From: Parietaria judaica
Taxonomy: Eukaryota > Streptophyta > Magnoliopsida > Rosales > Urticaceae
NCBI GenBank assembly: GCA_954871525.1
Contig: OX940870.1
Coordinates: 6,107,501 to 6,171,500 of the forward strand
Reading direction: 5' to 3'
DNA length: 64,000 nt
Shown here: piece after piece, positions 11,720 through 22,900 of the stretch
Position numbering within the stretch: position 1 is the stretch's first letter
Layout: every line of letters starts with the position of its first letter
Notes under the pieces: generated by a model
Database searches by the model: none
Told to the model about the DNA's origin: nothing
What the model saw: only the letters and a program-made list of their open reading frames with translations
Made by a program: the position numbers and the translations under genes

Positions 11720-12715
11720 TCAGTCGCAAGCCATGCTTGACTTGGTCGAGAGGCGTTTGAGGAACTCGTAGGTGGTGATCATGGTCGTCGCTGACATTGC
11801 CATGGAAGCCCACCTCGGCCCTATCCCTCTGTAGCAAGCCCCCAACCCTCCTTCCTTCACCAGATTCCTCACCGTCTGGACTACCGTCAGCGGCCTTCTC
11901 TGCCCGTTCTCCTCCCCGTCCAGCACCTGCAGCCTCGTCTTCACCGTGTCCAACGGCATCGTTATCAGGGCCGACACCCCGCTCGCCATCGCCGCGCTCA
12001 CCCCCTGAACCACCACCGCCGACTTGCAATCCGGCCTCACCCCGGAGTTACCATCTCTCAAACCGCCCCATATCAGCCTGTGAGCGACCGAGTAAGAGCC
12101 CCACCAAACCGCATTCGACGGCGCGTACGTCAGAATCGATATCCCGAACCCTCTGTACAGGCCTCTCACCCCGTCGGAGGCGACGATTTTCCGAAACGCG
12201 TCGATCCCGTTTCTGTACCTCGGAAGAGTAGAGCTGCTCTGCACCATGAGCCGCTGGCTGATCACGTCGATGGGGGTCCACACCAGCTGCGCGGCCACGG
12301 CCGAGCTGAGCCCCGCGGCGGCGCTGGCGATGGCGGCCGCGGAGGCGTCGGAGCAGCCGAAGCGCACCGTGGCGGAGCCTACGCTGCTCTTGGTGACCTC
12401 GAGCGCCGCCATGTAGAGCGCGCGGGCAGGGACTGTGCCAGTCAGGGAGGTCCCGAAGCCGCGGTAGAAGCCGCGCAGGCCCTCGTGGCGGGCGATCGCC
12501 GCCGACATGGCCGCGCACGAGATCGGCGAGGCGCACACCTGCTGCCGCGTCTTCAGCACCACCACCGGGTACAGCGCGGCCGAGACGCCGGAGAAGAGCG
12601 CCGCACCGAGCACAAAAAACTTGGATTTGTCGAGCATGTCCCAGTCTATCTCCGCCGGGAGGTGAATCTCCGGTGCGGATTCCTCCTCGGCGGCTCCTAA
12701 ACTCATCTTCGCCAC
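11720..12715 (-). CDS. Mitochondrial carrier, SLC25A44-like, single exon, 331 aa
   Basis: Mitochondrial carriers of the SLC25 family exchange metabolites across the inner membrane. This intact, intronless frame shows three Solcar repeats of about 100 residues (about 30-115, 125-215, 235-325), each with a signature start: YPVVVLKTRQQV (Pro50), TPIDVISQRLMV (Pro148) and MPLDTVKTRLQV (Pro254). Second-half signatures GFYRGFG, GLYRGFG and ACYRGIG are also present. The first signature has Val instead of the usual acidic residue, which fits the SLC25A44 group. Human SLC25A44 moves branched-chain amino acids; the plant substrate is an inference only. The N terminus ETHLPAEIDWDMLDKSKFF-like segment (residues about 16-34) matches this subgroup. 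The gene is strongly GC-rich relative to its flanks. The start is the first ATG of the frame (complement of 12713-12715). Confidence 0.92.
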   Translation of the reverse strand: MAKMSLGAAEEESAPEIHLPAEIDWDMLDKSKFFVLGAALFSGVSAALYPVVVLKTRQQVCASPISCAAMSAAIARHEGLRGFYRGFGTSLTGTVPARALYMAALEVTKSSVGSATVRFGCSDASAAAIASAAAGLSSAVAAQLVWTPIDVISQRLMVQSSSTLPRYRNGIDAFRKIVASDGVRGLYRGFGISILTYAPSNAVWWGSYSVAHRLIWGGLRDGNSGVRPDCKSAVVVQGVSAAMASGVSALITMPLDTVKTRLQVLDGEENGQRRPLTVVQTVRNLVKEGGLGACYRGIGPRWASMAMSATTMITTYEFLKRLSTKSSMACD

Positions 12716-13270
12716 TTTCAGCTGAAGAAACTAACAAAACTACAAAGGGGTTTCGTCACTATTCAAGCAACTAGATTAGAACGAACGATGTGTATATCGT
12801 TTTTTTCCTTCGCTTCCTCTTCCTTTGGATTACAGAGAGTATGAAGATCACCATAAAAGGTTGGAACATATCTTGAAGCCTAAGAAAGCTGAATCGGCGA
12901 TGATGGTGGGTAGTCTCACCGGAGATAGAGGAAGATCGTGAGGGTGACACTCGCTCATCATCGTCGTGTTGGTGGCCTTGAGTTCAGAGCTCGCAGAGCG
13001 TGGCCATGATGGCGGGGAGTGAAGAGATCGCGGTCCAACGAGAAATGGAGGCGCAGAGAAAGAGAAGGAAGGAGGAGAGAGAAAAGGGTTTTTGTTTTGG
13101 AGAGGAAAAGCGAGAGTGGATTGGCCACGAGACGAGAGTGAGAGAGGAGAGATTTATGGAGTGTTGCGAGGGTTTTAAGGAGCGAGGATACTGGACACGT
13201 GTCGGTTATCATCTCAAGGACTTTCCGAATATTTCCCGGTTTTTGTATCTCTATGGGTAAGAAACTCATA
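12716..13270. other. Carrier gene 5' flank with purine-rich tract
   Basis: On the minus strand this is the leader and promoter of the carrier. Open frames on both strands at 12958-13269 are low-complexity (Arg/Glu-rich or Ser/Leu-rich), start in AG-rich DNA, and match no family I know. I do not call a gene. Confidence 0.35.
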
Positions 13271-14496
13271 CTTGTTGTAGTAATAAATAATAATACTACT
13301 GGTTTTAAATTTTAATTCGGTTATCATAAGTTTTTATTAAACAATGAAGGAAAAAAATAAAAATAAATGTTGGTTAGGTTTATTATTTGAAGTAAATCGT
13401 ACAAAATATTCATTTAACTATAAATCTTTTTATTTTAGCAAAAAATTTCAGCTCTTTTAATAAAATGAAATATTTTGATCAATTATGGTAAATTATGGGT
13501 ATAAAATGGATTGTATGATAGTATTGGAATCCATGTATTATTATTTAGATAAATGCTTGATAATCAAAGGACTACTTAGTGCTTTTTATTAAATTCCCCA
13601 TTAGTATTAAAATACTCAAGACTTTAGACTTTAGTCATCTAACTCTACTATAAATATGACGCATAATTAATGAAAACGCATGGATATATTAATAGGTGGA
13701 AAGTCCGAGCTTAGTTAGCGTCACTCAGCACTGTCCACGTCCAAACTTTTTTCCTTTCATTAATTCTCTATTTTTTTTTAATTATTTTTGCTCATGTCTT
13801 TTAATAATTAGAGTTTAAATAAACAGATGTTACACTTACACATGAAATGACGGAGTAAACCTTTCTCAACCAAGTACTAGTCGTTTTCATAAAAGTGCAT
13901 TCGATGTCTATTAAATGTGTATATGCATTTCCTCTAAAAATGGTCACTTATGGCTTAACCAAGTAAATATGAACTGCACCGATTTGGTCATGTATTTTTT
14001 AAAGTTGTGGAATTAAATACTTTATCCCTCAAAAAATTAAGAATTTTTATTTTGTATAAAACACGGCTGCTAATAAATTCATTCATATAGTATTTTTTAT
14101 TTTTTTTAGCCTTGATTTGACTATAACCTAATATTTGTCGTTTAATAATGTGCATAACAACGACTTTACTAAATCTTCATATGATACCGAAATTGAACAA
14201 TAATTTAGGGGAAGAAAGTGGAGACAAGTAAATTTATCTCCTAGATCTAGACAGCCCTGGTTAAAAATTAAAATATTACCAATTAAATTATTCTTGAGCA
14301 GTATTTCATGTGTAGCAAATAGTACAAAGACCAGAAACTCGTGATTCATGGGCCAATGTTGTTTTCTTGGCTCACTCATTTTCGGCCCATTATTATGTTA
14401 TGATGGGACTGAACTCAAAAAGTAAGAAGAAAGAATGTTAATGTAATTTAAACTTTAAAAGAATTGTATTGTATAAATGTATACTACTCGTCGAAG

Positions 14497-14534
<38 letters not shown>

Positions 14535-14960
14535 GACGGTTTTATATTGTTTATATTCGGAAGAATGAGAATGATTTGTCAGTAATTTTTTAAATTTACT
14601 TTGCATGAAACCAAGGCCATCTTTCCTTGTCAGTTTATAGGAACAGCTACGAGTAGTTGTTCATATTTATTTTTGCATGAAAGAAACAAGTCATATTTCT
14701 TTCTTACGAATGCGCATGAGCTTTGTGTAATTGTTCAAATCAACATAAGACAAAAAAATAAAAAAAATAAAATTGTTGAATCTACACCGTTGCTAATTGC
14801 ATTTGTTTAAGAAAAATGACGTTGCCAGTGAAATATGCAAGATTTACACGAAGAAGGAATTATTGAACAAACAATTTTGAGAGTTTGAATCATATTTGCG
14901 CCTTTTTTTGAATATCGTGAAATAGAAATCAATGGATCATTAAGAGCTGGAGGTGAGAAT
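13271..14960. other. AT-rich intergenic DNA
   Basis: No gene is visible. A perfect AT microsatellite lies at about 14501-14531. The remainder is low-complexity AT-rich sequence. Confidence 0.4.
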
Positions 14961-15890
14961 TGTTGATGTGCAAATTCGTCCTTCTATTAATACGATATAT
15001 CGTACGAGTTGTGAATTAATTAAATTCGTAGTACAATAAATAAAAGACTTGAAAGAATATTTAGTATTCACATAAGCCCATTTACGAGGTCCAAAGCCCA
15101 CTAAGACACATGGCCATCGTAAAAGCCCACGATAAGGAAGCTACTCGGGTAAAAGCCCAAAGCTATCCGTCGTTATCCACAAGAAAGGATGGGCAAAATC
15201 GTCATATATTTTATCCAGGTCCACCAATTCAAAAAACGGACGAAAGACCAGGAACACAAAGTCAAATCATCAACGGATCTATCCGGTCAAGAGTCCAGCT
15301 CGGCGTAAAACGTGCAGTCGTGGAGTACGTGTCAGCAAAACAAGCCAGTCTGCCCGGTTAGCTCGAAAGGACGACTCCAAGATTTCAGAAAGTCCAACTA
15401 GAGGATTCAAGGCTATAAAATACCAACCTCAGACGAAGATCTACACACGTATACTTTGAGAGAGAATACATCGAGAGCTTTTTTGCCCGACAGTTTTGTC
15501 ATTCTTGAGAGTTTTCCCTTTTATTTCTCTACTTCTTCTCTTCTTTCTCTTTCTAGACCTGATTGCTGCTTGTAGATGTCCGTCCATGTTCATAGTCACA
15601 ATAAACTAACAAAGAACGTAGTCAACTACCGCCTTGAGACAAACCTCTATAAAAAAAACCTCTCATCTGATTTATTCGCTTATATACATACATATATATA
15701 TGTATATACATACATATATATATGTATATACATATATATATATATATGTATATGTATATATATATACGTATTGAGTGCTCGAGAGATTGCAACGCGAATG
15801 ATCGAATTCCACCAAAATCAATATCAACATATCATACATTCACAAGTCACACTGATTGTTTGAGGTGGGAAACCACGTCAAGAAGAGTAT
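14961..15890 (+). repeat. Probable solo LTR or LTR fragment (copy 1 of a dispersed pair)
   Basis: It starts tgttgatgtgcaaattc and shares a series of ordered matches with 60896-61410: the start, gtgaattaatt, the aaagaat-act-att-cacat region, a TTGTAGnT..TTCATG block, a GTAGTCAACTA-like block, and catacatyCACAAGT near the end. A TATA box (ctataaaataccaac, about 15414) sits mid-way, as expected for an LTR promoter. A complex TA/CATA microsatellite (15681-15770) has expanded inside this copy. No internal retroelement genes adjoin it. Confidence 0.45.
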
Positions 15891-17215
15891 AATCACTGGC
15901 AGAGTCAGGATTTCAGTTATGGTGAAGTCTAAGATAAATCTTTAACGATTTTTGTCTAACTAAATATTTATAATTTATTTTTCAAGCACATAAATAACAG
16001 TTATTTTCTGTACTAAAATGTAATATAGTGGTACTAAAATGTTATAATAGCTTACAAATTAAAAAGAACAAGTTCTTTTGCCGGTTTTAACGGTTATCAT
16101 GAATGAAATTTAATAAGAAAGAATAATAATGATACTGAGAACTTTTACTGTGAAAAATATTAAGAATTATTATCACTGATTTTTTTGATTTTTTTTAACC
16201 CTTAGTATTGAGCTTTGAAGAGCTCAAACTTTTGTCACCCACGCTCTTTGTTGTCCATTTTGTGTCTTCTACGTTTTTTTTTTTTTTTTTTTTTATATAT
16301 GTATATGATTTCCATTTTAATTTTCGTTTATATTTTTTATGCGTGGTTTTCAGGTACAACCTTTGTATATACAGTATACACTATCCTTTGAATAGCTTTA
16401 CCCTTAATCATCAGTGGACCAAGATAAAAATCACAACATTTTCATAACTGAATTTCACATCATTTCTAAAAAGAAAAATTACATGTTTTAAAAGTCCCAC
16501 ATCTGTTTAATATAATTGAGTATTATAAATGTATCTCTGATTTATGTGGCTTGTTCAAACACTTCTGACAATGAATTGGAATTTTGAGGCCCCAGTGCAA
16601 AAATATCATTCTTCTATAGCATATCAAATGTTTTTAACTTTTTTGTTTATACAAATTTATTAGATTGAGGATTTTCTTCAACTGTATTCCGGCAAACACG
16701 TCTGCTACATAGATGGGGTGTAGCATTTTCTATGGAATACGGACAAATAGTGGCAGGCGACTAAGGCGAGGAGCAATCAAGAGATAGAGATATAGAAATA
16801 TAAAAAATAAATATATTGAAACAGTCAATATAAGATTGTCAATTAAATTGGGCTTTAATAATGACATACTTCTTGAAAAGTAAAAACTTCATATTTACTA
16901 TATAAACGACAATCTTCTAGTAAACAAGAGCAAAGACATGATAAATTAAATTTGGCTTTGAAACGACAATACATGTTGAAAACGTCAGTAATTGTATACG
17001 AAAGCGAGCCACCAACCATTATACCAACGTCAATAAATTATCAATTTAACAAAAATAAGACAATAAAGTCACCGGTGTCTCCAACTTCAACACAACGCAA
17101 TAATTAACAGCACAAATAAACGACAGTAAACTAAACGAGAGAATATGGGTGATTCGGAATCGCCTAAGTAATCTGTCGTTTTTTCCTGGTCAAAGTCAAA
17201 CAAACGGATGTTTAC
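15891..17215. other. AT-rich spacer upstream of the first heat shock gene
   Basis: It contains a poly-T run at about 16275-16295 and several copies of an AAACGACA motif (near 16912 and 16961) that recurs around the other heat shock copies. A segment at 15896 (ggcagagtcaggattt) resembles a decayed end of the hAT MITE at 21565. No gene. Confidence 0.4.
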
Positions 17216-17216
17216 A

Positions 17217-17307
17217 GAAATTTCTAGACGTTTGCAGAACATCCCTTCGTCTTCCTCGCTGCATTCTTCACGAACTTTCTTCACTCTTCCCAGTCACCTC
17301 TATAAAA
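17217..17307 (+). promoter_or_regulatory. Heat shock promoter: two HSEs and TATA box
   Basis: GAAatTTCtaGA (17217-17228) and TTCacGAActTTC (17267-17279) are alternating 5-bp modules, the binding form for heat shock factor trimers. A TATAAAA box follows at 17301, about 125 bp before the ATG at 17426. Heat induction is inferred from this arrangement. Confidence 0.82.
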
Positions 17308-17425
17308 CCTTCACACCATTTTACGCACAGATCATCCACAAACTCGAAAGCAAACACAGAGATTCATAACAAGCTTCAAAGCAAACACGATTCCAGGGAT
17401 CAGTACGAGGAAGAGGCCGAGAGCA

Positions 17426-17893
17426 ATGGACCTGCGAGTGATGGGCTACGACCACCCTCTCTTCTCCACGCTCCACCACATGATGGACATCGCCGGCGCC
17501 GACGACTCCAAGAGCGCCCCCACTCACAGCTACGTCCGCGACGCCAAGGCCATGGCCGCCACGCCGGCGGACGTCAAGGAGTACCCCACGGCGTACACCC
17601 TCGTGATCGACGTGCCGGGGATGAAGTCCGGCGACATCACAGTCCAGGTGGAGGACGAGAACGTGCTGGTCATCAGCGCCGAGCGCCGCCGCGACGAGGA
17701 GGAGAAGGACGCCAAGTACCTGCGCATGGAGCGGAGGGTGGGCAAGCTCATGAGGAAGTTTGTGCTGCCGGAGAATGCGGACACGGAGAAGATCTCCGCC
17801 GTGTGCCAGGACGGGGTCCTGACGGTCACGGTGGAGAAGCAACCTCCGCCGGAGCCGAAGAAGCCGAGGAGCATCGAGGTCAAGATTGCTTGA
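17426..17893 (+). CDS. Cytosolic class II small heat shock protein, copy 1, 155 aa
   Basis: Small heat shock proteins are ATP-independent chaperones that form oligomers and hold unfolding proteins. The intronless frame encodes 155 residues (about 17 kDa). The class II N terminus [16 protein letters not shown] is followed by an alpha-crystallin domain at about residues 44-138, containing [25 protein letters not shown] and the final VLTVTVEK strand. The C-terminal anchor motif is IEVKI (150-154). There is no targeting peptide, so the location is cytosol or nucleus. A perfect HSE and TATA box lie upstream. Compared with copy 2 it has H18, H34, A56, T72, V113 and Q139; the V113 and Q139 changes are unique to this copy. 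The ATG lies in a conserved leader (gccgagagcaATG) shared by all four copies. Confidence 0.95.
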   Translation: MDLRVMGYDHPLFSTLHHMMDIAGADDSKSAPTHSYVRDAKAMAATPADVKEYPTAYTLVIDVPGMKSGDITVQVEDENVLVISAERRRDEEEKDAKYLRMERRVGKLMRKFVLPENADTEKISAVCQDGVLTVTVEKQPPPEPKKPRSIEVKIA

Positions 17894-19800
17894 AGTTGAA
17901 GAGTCATCGTTGTAGTATGAATGTGGGTCGATATTACATGGTAGGCAAATAGTTATTATAATGTTGTTACAGACAGTCATTTGTTCTCATTTTATGTCGA
18001 GATGAGGAACAAATTTTGTCATGATTGGTGTTGGACTGATTGTTCGAGATTCTGTTTCTAATTTGCTTACTCTTGTTTTACTGGAATTCATGTTGGGTAA
18101 CTCTCTTGATTGCTGTGAATAATTCTTGACTCATTAACTTTAAGTCATCTTTAAATTGGAGGAAAGAGAGAGTGAAGAGAAAACAAGAGAAAGAGAAAAG
18201 AGAGTGTAATTCGCGGTTTTTGGATTATTGTGACAACTTTTTGAAAAATTGGTATTGTGCATTCGGCATTCCTCTGTTGTTGGATTGTCGTGAGGTATTG
18301 ACAGAGTTTTCGTTTTCCTAACACATAGAAGATACGTTTTGAATGGTCACAAAGTTTTCCTAACACATACAAGTATGTTTTGAATAGTATGTTTTGAATA
18401 GTTGAGACTCGAGATGTGGTTTGGGTCTTTATTTGACGAGTGAAAATCAGTAGTTAATTTGTGATAACATTTGAAGGAATTTTTTGACAAATTCTTCATT
18501 TGCTAGTTATTGTAATTTGAGGTTGGTGTCCGATCTTGAGATGACGGTGTATGACTCAAATTTTATTTAGGGAATTTTCTTTGTACCTCATACTGATTAT
18601 AGTGGATTTTAAGTGTCCTATATATAGGTCTTCTACATTACTCTGTTTTGAGAATTTTTTTCACGGTAAAATTGTCTCGTGTTCGTGTTTATATTTGAAA
18701 TATTATCGTCTTCATATTTCGACGGCTATATTGGGAGGAATTGATTTTTTGTTGCGTTGCACTTTCTTGCAACATTTCAGTCGTTCCATGAATCTATAGA
18801 ATTGTAATCTTCGAATCAATAATAAAGAATCAGATAATTACATCAGAAGTAATAAAAAGAACATTTAGAAAAAAAAAAACAAACAAAAACAAGGAGCTTC
18901 ATAATAGCGTGGAACCAGATAAACGACATTAAGTTCAAAAATGTTGTTTTGAATACGCGATAGGCATGGCAGATAAAGCGGGGTGTTCTGTAGTTTGATT
19001 AATTATTTTGGATATAACTAAAGAATAAAACACTAGAATTATAGTTTTTCTTCGTATGAACGTGAGAAGTTTTCATTACGTACTCTAATAAAATACTTTA
19101 AAAAGATCAATTTTGTCTTGATGAACATATATTTAAAGGGATTAAGAAATTGTTATAGAAGAATTCTTAGACAATATAATATGGATAAATAATATCCCTT
19201 GAGTACACCATACTTGCTCGATCACCCCGATGTGACTTAGGATCTATTTTTCCATATAAAAAGAGAAAATATCTTGGTCCTAAATTACCATATCTTAGTG
19301 GCATTGAATTATATATCTTCCTAATCAAAGAGATTGTGATATATATTTTTGTTAATTTACTACCAAGATTTAGTTCTTCTCTAATTCGAAGACATTGGCG
19401 ATATTACCGAGAGACAGTTGAAATGGGCTTATATGGACCCGAAGTTCGGATTTACTAGATATGTTTTGCGGCATATTTTTATGTTCTTTACAAAGTGTGG
19501 TCACAGAATGACTATGACTTTACATATGGTGTACCGTTGTATCTTGGCTCCCTATAAGCCCTTTATAGCCAATTTTCAAATCACGCCGAATTGTTAGATC
19601 TTTCGTAAATATGTATGGCTAATGTCGCTAATCTATCGCATTCGAGAATCATGCGATCTTTTGATAAATAACGGAATTATCACTATTTTTTATGATAAAT
19701 AATACCGCTTGTATAGCTCAGATCAAAATAGACCAAATGAAGCACATCTTTTAAAAGTTGTTCTTTACACAACAATCTTCATGAAAATGAGAAATAATGT
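17894..19800. other. Spacer with possible retroelement remnants
   Basis: After the 3' UTR, 18395-18790 resembles the U5 part of a Copia-type LTR (ctatatatagg, then cacggtaaaattgtctcgtg and atcgtcttcatatttcgac). Repeated phrases around ttcctaacacata occur at 18310-18400. Downstream to 19800 nothing codes for a complete domain. All calls here are weak. Confidence 0.25.
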
Positions 19801-19899
19801 GTGTTTAAGTCGTTCTTGTGACAATGTGAAGATTTGTCACGTCCAAGAAAATGGTAAATAAGATCGGCGTGAGATTTTCTAAGATATATGAAGGAATTA

Positions 19900-20480
19900 A
19901 TGGACATGTTTAAATGAGGGGAAGCAATACGCGTTACACTCTTTTGTCCCTTGCTTTAGGTTATACCTCAATAGATTTTCCTAACAAGGTTTTTTTATGA
20001 GGTAACACCAATGGGTATCTACAAAATATGTAATCTTTTTTCTTCTAAGTTTTTCCCACATGTTTTTTTCTTAGTAAGGTTTTAACGAGGCATAGGTTTT
20101 GTACGAATCATTTAGAAGGGGAGTGTAATGAAAAATACTTATTTATAGGAGGATTTTCCAAGGTGCATGCAAACTTTTTCTAAGGTTCATGAAGCTGACT
20201 TCCCAAGGTACATGTGATCATTTACCAAAGTGTACGAAGATGACTTCTCGAGTTTCATCTTCAAGTGTATTTACTTCTTTTAACTTTCTGGATGTACCCT
20301 TGTAGCCTATAAATAGAGACACTTGTTTCATGTTGAGTACAGTGGCAATAGAATTATCTCTCTTATTTTCTCGTTTGTTCATATGCTTTCTATTATCGCA
20401 TTGTCTTCTCTTTATTTTCGTAACACTATTGTCTTTGTGTGAGTTTGAATGTTCTTCGAAGGATTTGCGCATGGTATTCT
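19900..20480 (+). mobile_element. 3' end of a Copia-type retroelement with LTR start
   Basis: The sequence near 20035-20100 (gtttttcccacatg, tagtaaggttttaacgaggc) is the kind of text found after the polyprotein in plant Copia elements. A polypurine tract, agaaggggag (20114-20123), is followed at once by TG, the expected LTR start (20124). The LTR-like part has a TATA box (ctataaatagagac, about 20309). The LTR end is uncertain; a possible end at gcgca (20467-20471) is followed by TGGTATTCTG, which looks like the start of a primer-binding site. No second LTR was found nearby. Confidence 0.4.
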
Positions 20481-21556
20481 GACTTAGTAGTTCAAGAGAG
20501 TGAAGCTAAGTTCCGCACGTAGGCATGGCGAAAACTCAAAGCACATGACGATATACACATAAGAAGGCGCAATAAAACAAGGAAAAAACAAAATCAAGAT
20601 AATTTAAATCTAGTGAATTTTAAATAGGCAAAATTACAACCCAATCGGTATGGAGATAAGAGAGCTCGAGAAAGCGAAATCATGAAGAATGAAATCTAAT
20701 GAGGTTATTAAAAAGGCAACTACAATGGGAACAATCAAAATTATTTTTACAATTGAAGTAGGTGTAAAGATAAACTAAAAGAGTTTAAAATGATATGAGA
20801 GACAAGCGGTAATTTTGTCTATTTAATAACCTCATCAGTTTTTGCATATTGCCTGTTTTAATAATCTCATGAATTCATTTGGTAATCTCATTAAATTTTC
20901 CCTATTTCTTAAAATTATATGAGATTTGCCTGTTTATTAACCTCATCATTTGATAATCTCAGCGGTAATTTGCCCAATTTAATGACGTGATTAGATTTCA
21001 GTACGAGCAGTAATTTTGCTTATTTACGACAATTGAAGCAGGTTTATTATAAAATGATACGAAAGGCGAGTTTAAAATCAGACTACAAGAAAAAAGAGGA
21101 CAACTTATTTTTCTTGGAAAACATTAAGAAGCGATACTAATATGGCGTGATATTATTATTGAAAATTAATAAAGAAAAAGTTTGAGCAACTTTCAACAAA
21201 CACACTTTTTCAATTTTTGGCACTTTTATCCATTTTTTTTAATATGTCCTTAATTTGAGAATTTCAAGATTTTATGCCCGCAATGTATTTATAAAAATGT
21301 ATTTATTTGTGCCTTCTTTGGAAAAAAAAAACTAATCGAGTTATTAACTTGGAAATAAAAAGAAGAAAATAACAAATTAGAGATATGTAAAAACGACAAG
21401 TACTGCAGGGAAAACGGTACAAAAACACAAAACGACAAGTAAACAAAGCCGGGCAAAACGACGAGTAATTAAGGGCAGTCAACTGACAATTTTAAAAAAA
21501 GATTATCAGATGCTCAACTAGATTGTAAAAAGAAAAAAATTACACCTTTAATAGTC
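20481..21556. other. AT-rich spacer with repeated TAATCTCAT / AACCTCAT motif
   Basis: Between about 20690 and 21000 the phrases aataacctcat, taatctcat and the inverse atgaggttatta recur many times in both orientations, suggesting a decayed inverted-repeat element. The AAACGACAAGTA motif occurs at about 21390-21440. No gene. Confidence 0.35.
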
Positions 21557-21564
21557 CATGCCAT

Positions 21565-21990
21565 CAGGGGTGGAGCCAGGATTTTATCAAGAAGGGGCGA
21601 AAAAAATTAAGCCAAAATTTTTAGAATATAATATGTTAAATATAATATTTTTATAATTAATTTTTAATAATCGATAAAATATTTAGTAATACAATTATAC
21701 GAAGATTATAATTAATGTATAATGCAAGAATCTTTATATTAAGAGATAAGTAATAATAGAGCTCATAAATACTAAAAAATGAAGTTGGTGGGAATTGAAC
21801 CATGGCCTTCTAGGAGGGAGAGTTAAAATTGTTCTCAAATAACAACTACACTAGAGTATTAACATTGTTTGGTTATGATACATTTAATATATATCGATAA
21901 AAATGTATATATATTTATTTATTAAAAATCACGGATTTGAATCAAGTGGGGGCGGCCGTCCCCGCTCGGCCCTCACTAAATCCGCCCCTG
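21565..21990. mobile_element. 426-bp hAT-type MITE with perfect 8-bp target duplication
   Basis: It begins caggggtggagccagg and ends ctaaatccgcccctg, giving a short terminal inverted repeat CAGGGGYGGA. The flanks are CATGCCAT on both sides (21557-21564 and 21991-21998), an exact 8-bp duplication, which indicates the hAT superfamily. There is no transposase. A GC-rich subterminal block (gggggcggccgtccccgct) is present near the right end. An interior ggtgggaattgaacca resembles a tRNA T-loop but no tRNA fold was found. Confidence 0.78.
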
Positions 21991-22261
21991 CATGCCATAG
22001 TCAATATTAAATAATACCAACATGAATCCGAATAAAAAAATTAAATATTAATAGATTTTCTTATAAAAATAATTAAAATATATACTTTATAATATAAAAA
22101 TAAAATATTAATATATTACTTAACAACAAAAAAAGAGTGTTTAACATTATTTTTCAAATATTATTAATATTTACATCGTAAAGAACTTAAAATATCAAAA
22201 CAAAAAAGAAACTAACATTATAGTTGTTAAGATAAGTAGGTCAAAAGAAATTCAATACCAG

Positions 22262-22329
22262 AATCTCCTAGAACTCCCCTTCATCTTCTTCTCGAGATTT
22301 CTTCACTCTTCCCAACCCACTCTATAAAA
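22262..22329 (+). promoter_or_regulatory. Heat shock promoter of copy 2
   Basis: A degenerate HSE, TTCtcGAGatTTC (22289-22301), replaces the perfect element of copies 1 and 4: the middle GAA is GAG. A second candidate lies at gaatctcctagaac (22261-22274). A TATAAAA box is at 22323, 110 bp before the ATG. Weaker or altered heat response is possible but not shown. Confidence 0.65.
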
Positions 22330-22432
22330 GCGCCATACAAGCTCCCATAACGCCTATCAGGAAGCAAATTCATCAGAAGCTACAAAGCAAAACACGATTC
22401 CAGCGATCACTACGAGGAAGAGGCCGAGAGCA

Positions 22433-22900
22433 ATGGATCTGCGAGTGATGGGCTACGACCACCCTCTCTTCTCCACGCTGCAACACATGATGGACATCGC
22501 CGGCGCCGACGACTCCAAGAGCGCTCCCACCCGCAGCTACGTGCGCGACGCCAAGGCCATGGCAGCCACGCCGGCGGACGTCAAGGAGTACCCCACGTCG
22601 TACACCCTCGTGATCGACGTGCCGGGGATGAAGTCCGGCGACATCAAGGTCCAGGTGGAGGACGAGAACGTGCTGGTCATCAGCGCCGAGCGCCGCCGCG
22701 ACGAGGAGGAGAAGGACGCCAAGTACCTGCGCATGGAGCGGAGGGTGGGCAAGCTCATGAGGAAGTTCGCGCTGCCGGAGAATGCGGACACGGAGAAGAT
22801 CTCCGCCGTGTGCCAGGACGGGGTCCTGACGGTCACGGTGGAGAAGCTGCCTCCGCCGGAGCCGAAGAAGCCGAGGAGCATCGAGGTCAAGATTGCTTGA
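22433..22900 (+). CDS. Cytosolic class II small heat shock protein, copy 2, 155 aa
   Basis: Intact intronless chaperone gene, same length and domain order as copy 1. Relative to copy 1 it differs at H18Q, H34R, A56S, T72K, V113A and Q139L. The substitutions Q18, R34, S56 and K72 are private to this copy among the three intact genes (Q18 is shared with the truncated copy at 30974). The coding sequence is almost identical to the other copies while the flanking DNA has largely diverged, which fits purifying selection plus possible gene conversion. Its HSE is imperfect compared with the other intact copies. Cytosolic location is inferred from the absence of a targeting peptide. Confidence 0.95.
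   Translation: MDLRVMGYDHPLFSTLQHMMDIAGADDSKSAPTRSYVRDAKAMAATPADVKEYPTSYTLVIDVPGMKSGDIKVQVEDENVLVISAERRRDEEEKDAKYLRMERRVGKLMRKFALPENADTEKISAVCQDGVLTVTVEKLPPPEPKKPRSIEVKIA

Noticed and set aside
12048..12737. Long Arg/Gly-rich frames antisense or out of frame to the mitochondrial carrier
   Set aside because: They are GC-rich shadow frames of the carrier gene, with no family resemblance.
12958..13269. Open frames of about 86-103 residues on both strands upstream of the carrier
   Set aside because: The composition is driven by purine-rich leader DNA and neither strand shows a domain.
17321..17980. Frames antisense to the heat shock genes (also at 22537 and 40681)
   Set aside because: They recur with each copy because the coding DNA is nearly identical, and are not conserved independently.
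21785..21805. tRNA-like T-loop phrase inside the hAT MITE
   Set aside because: No acceptor stem, D-arm or anticodon arm could be found around it.
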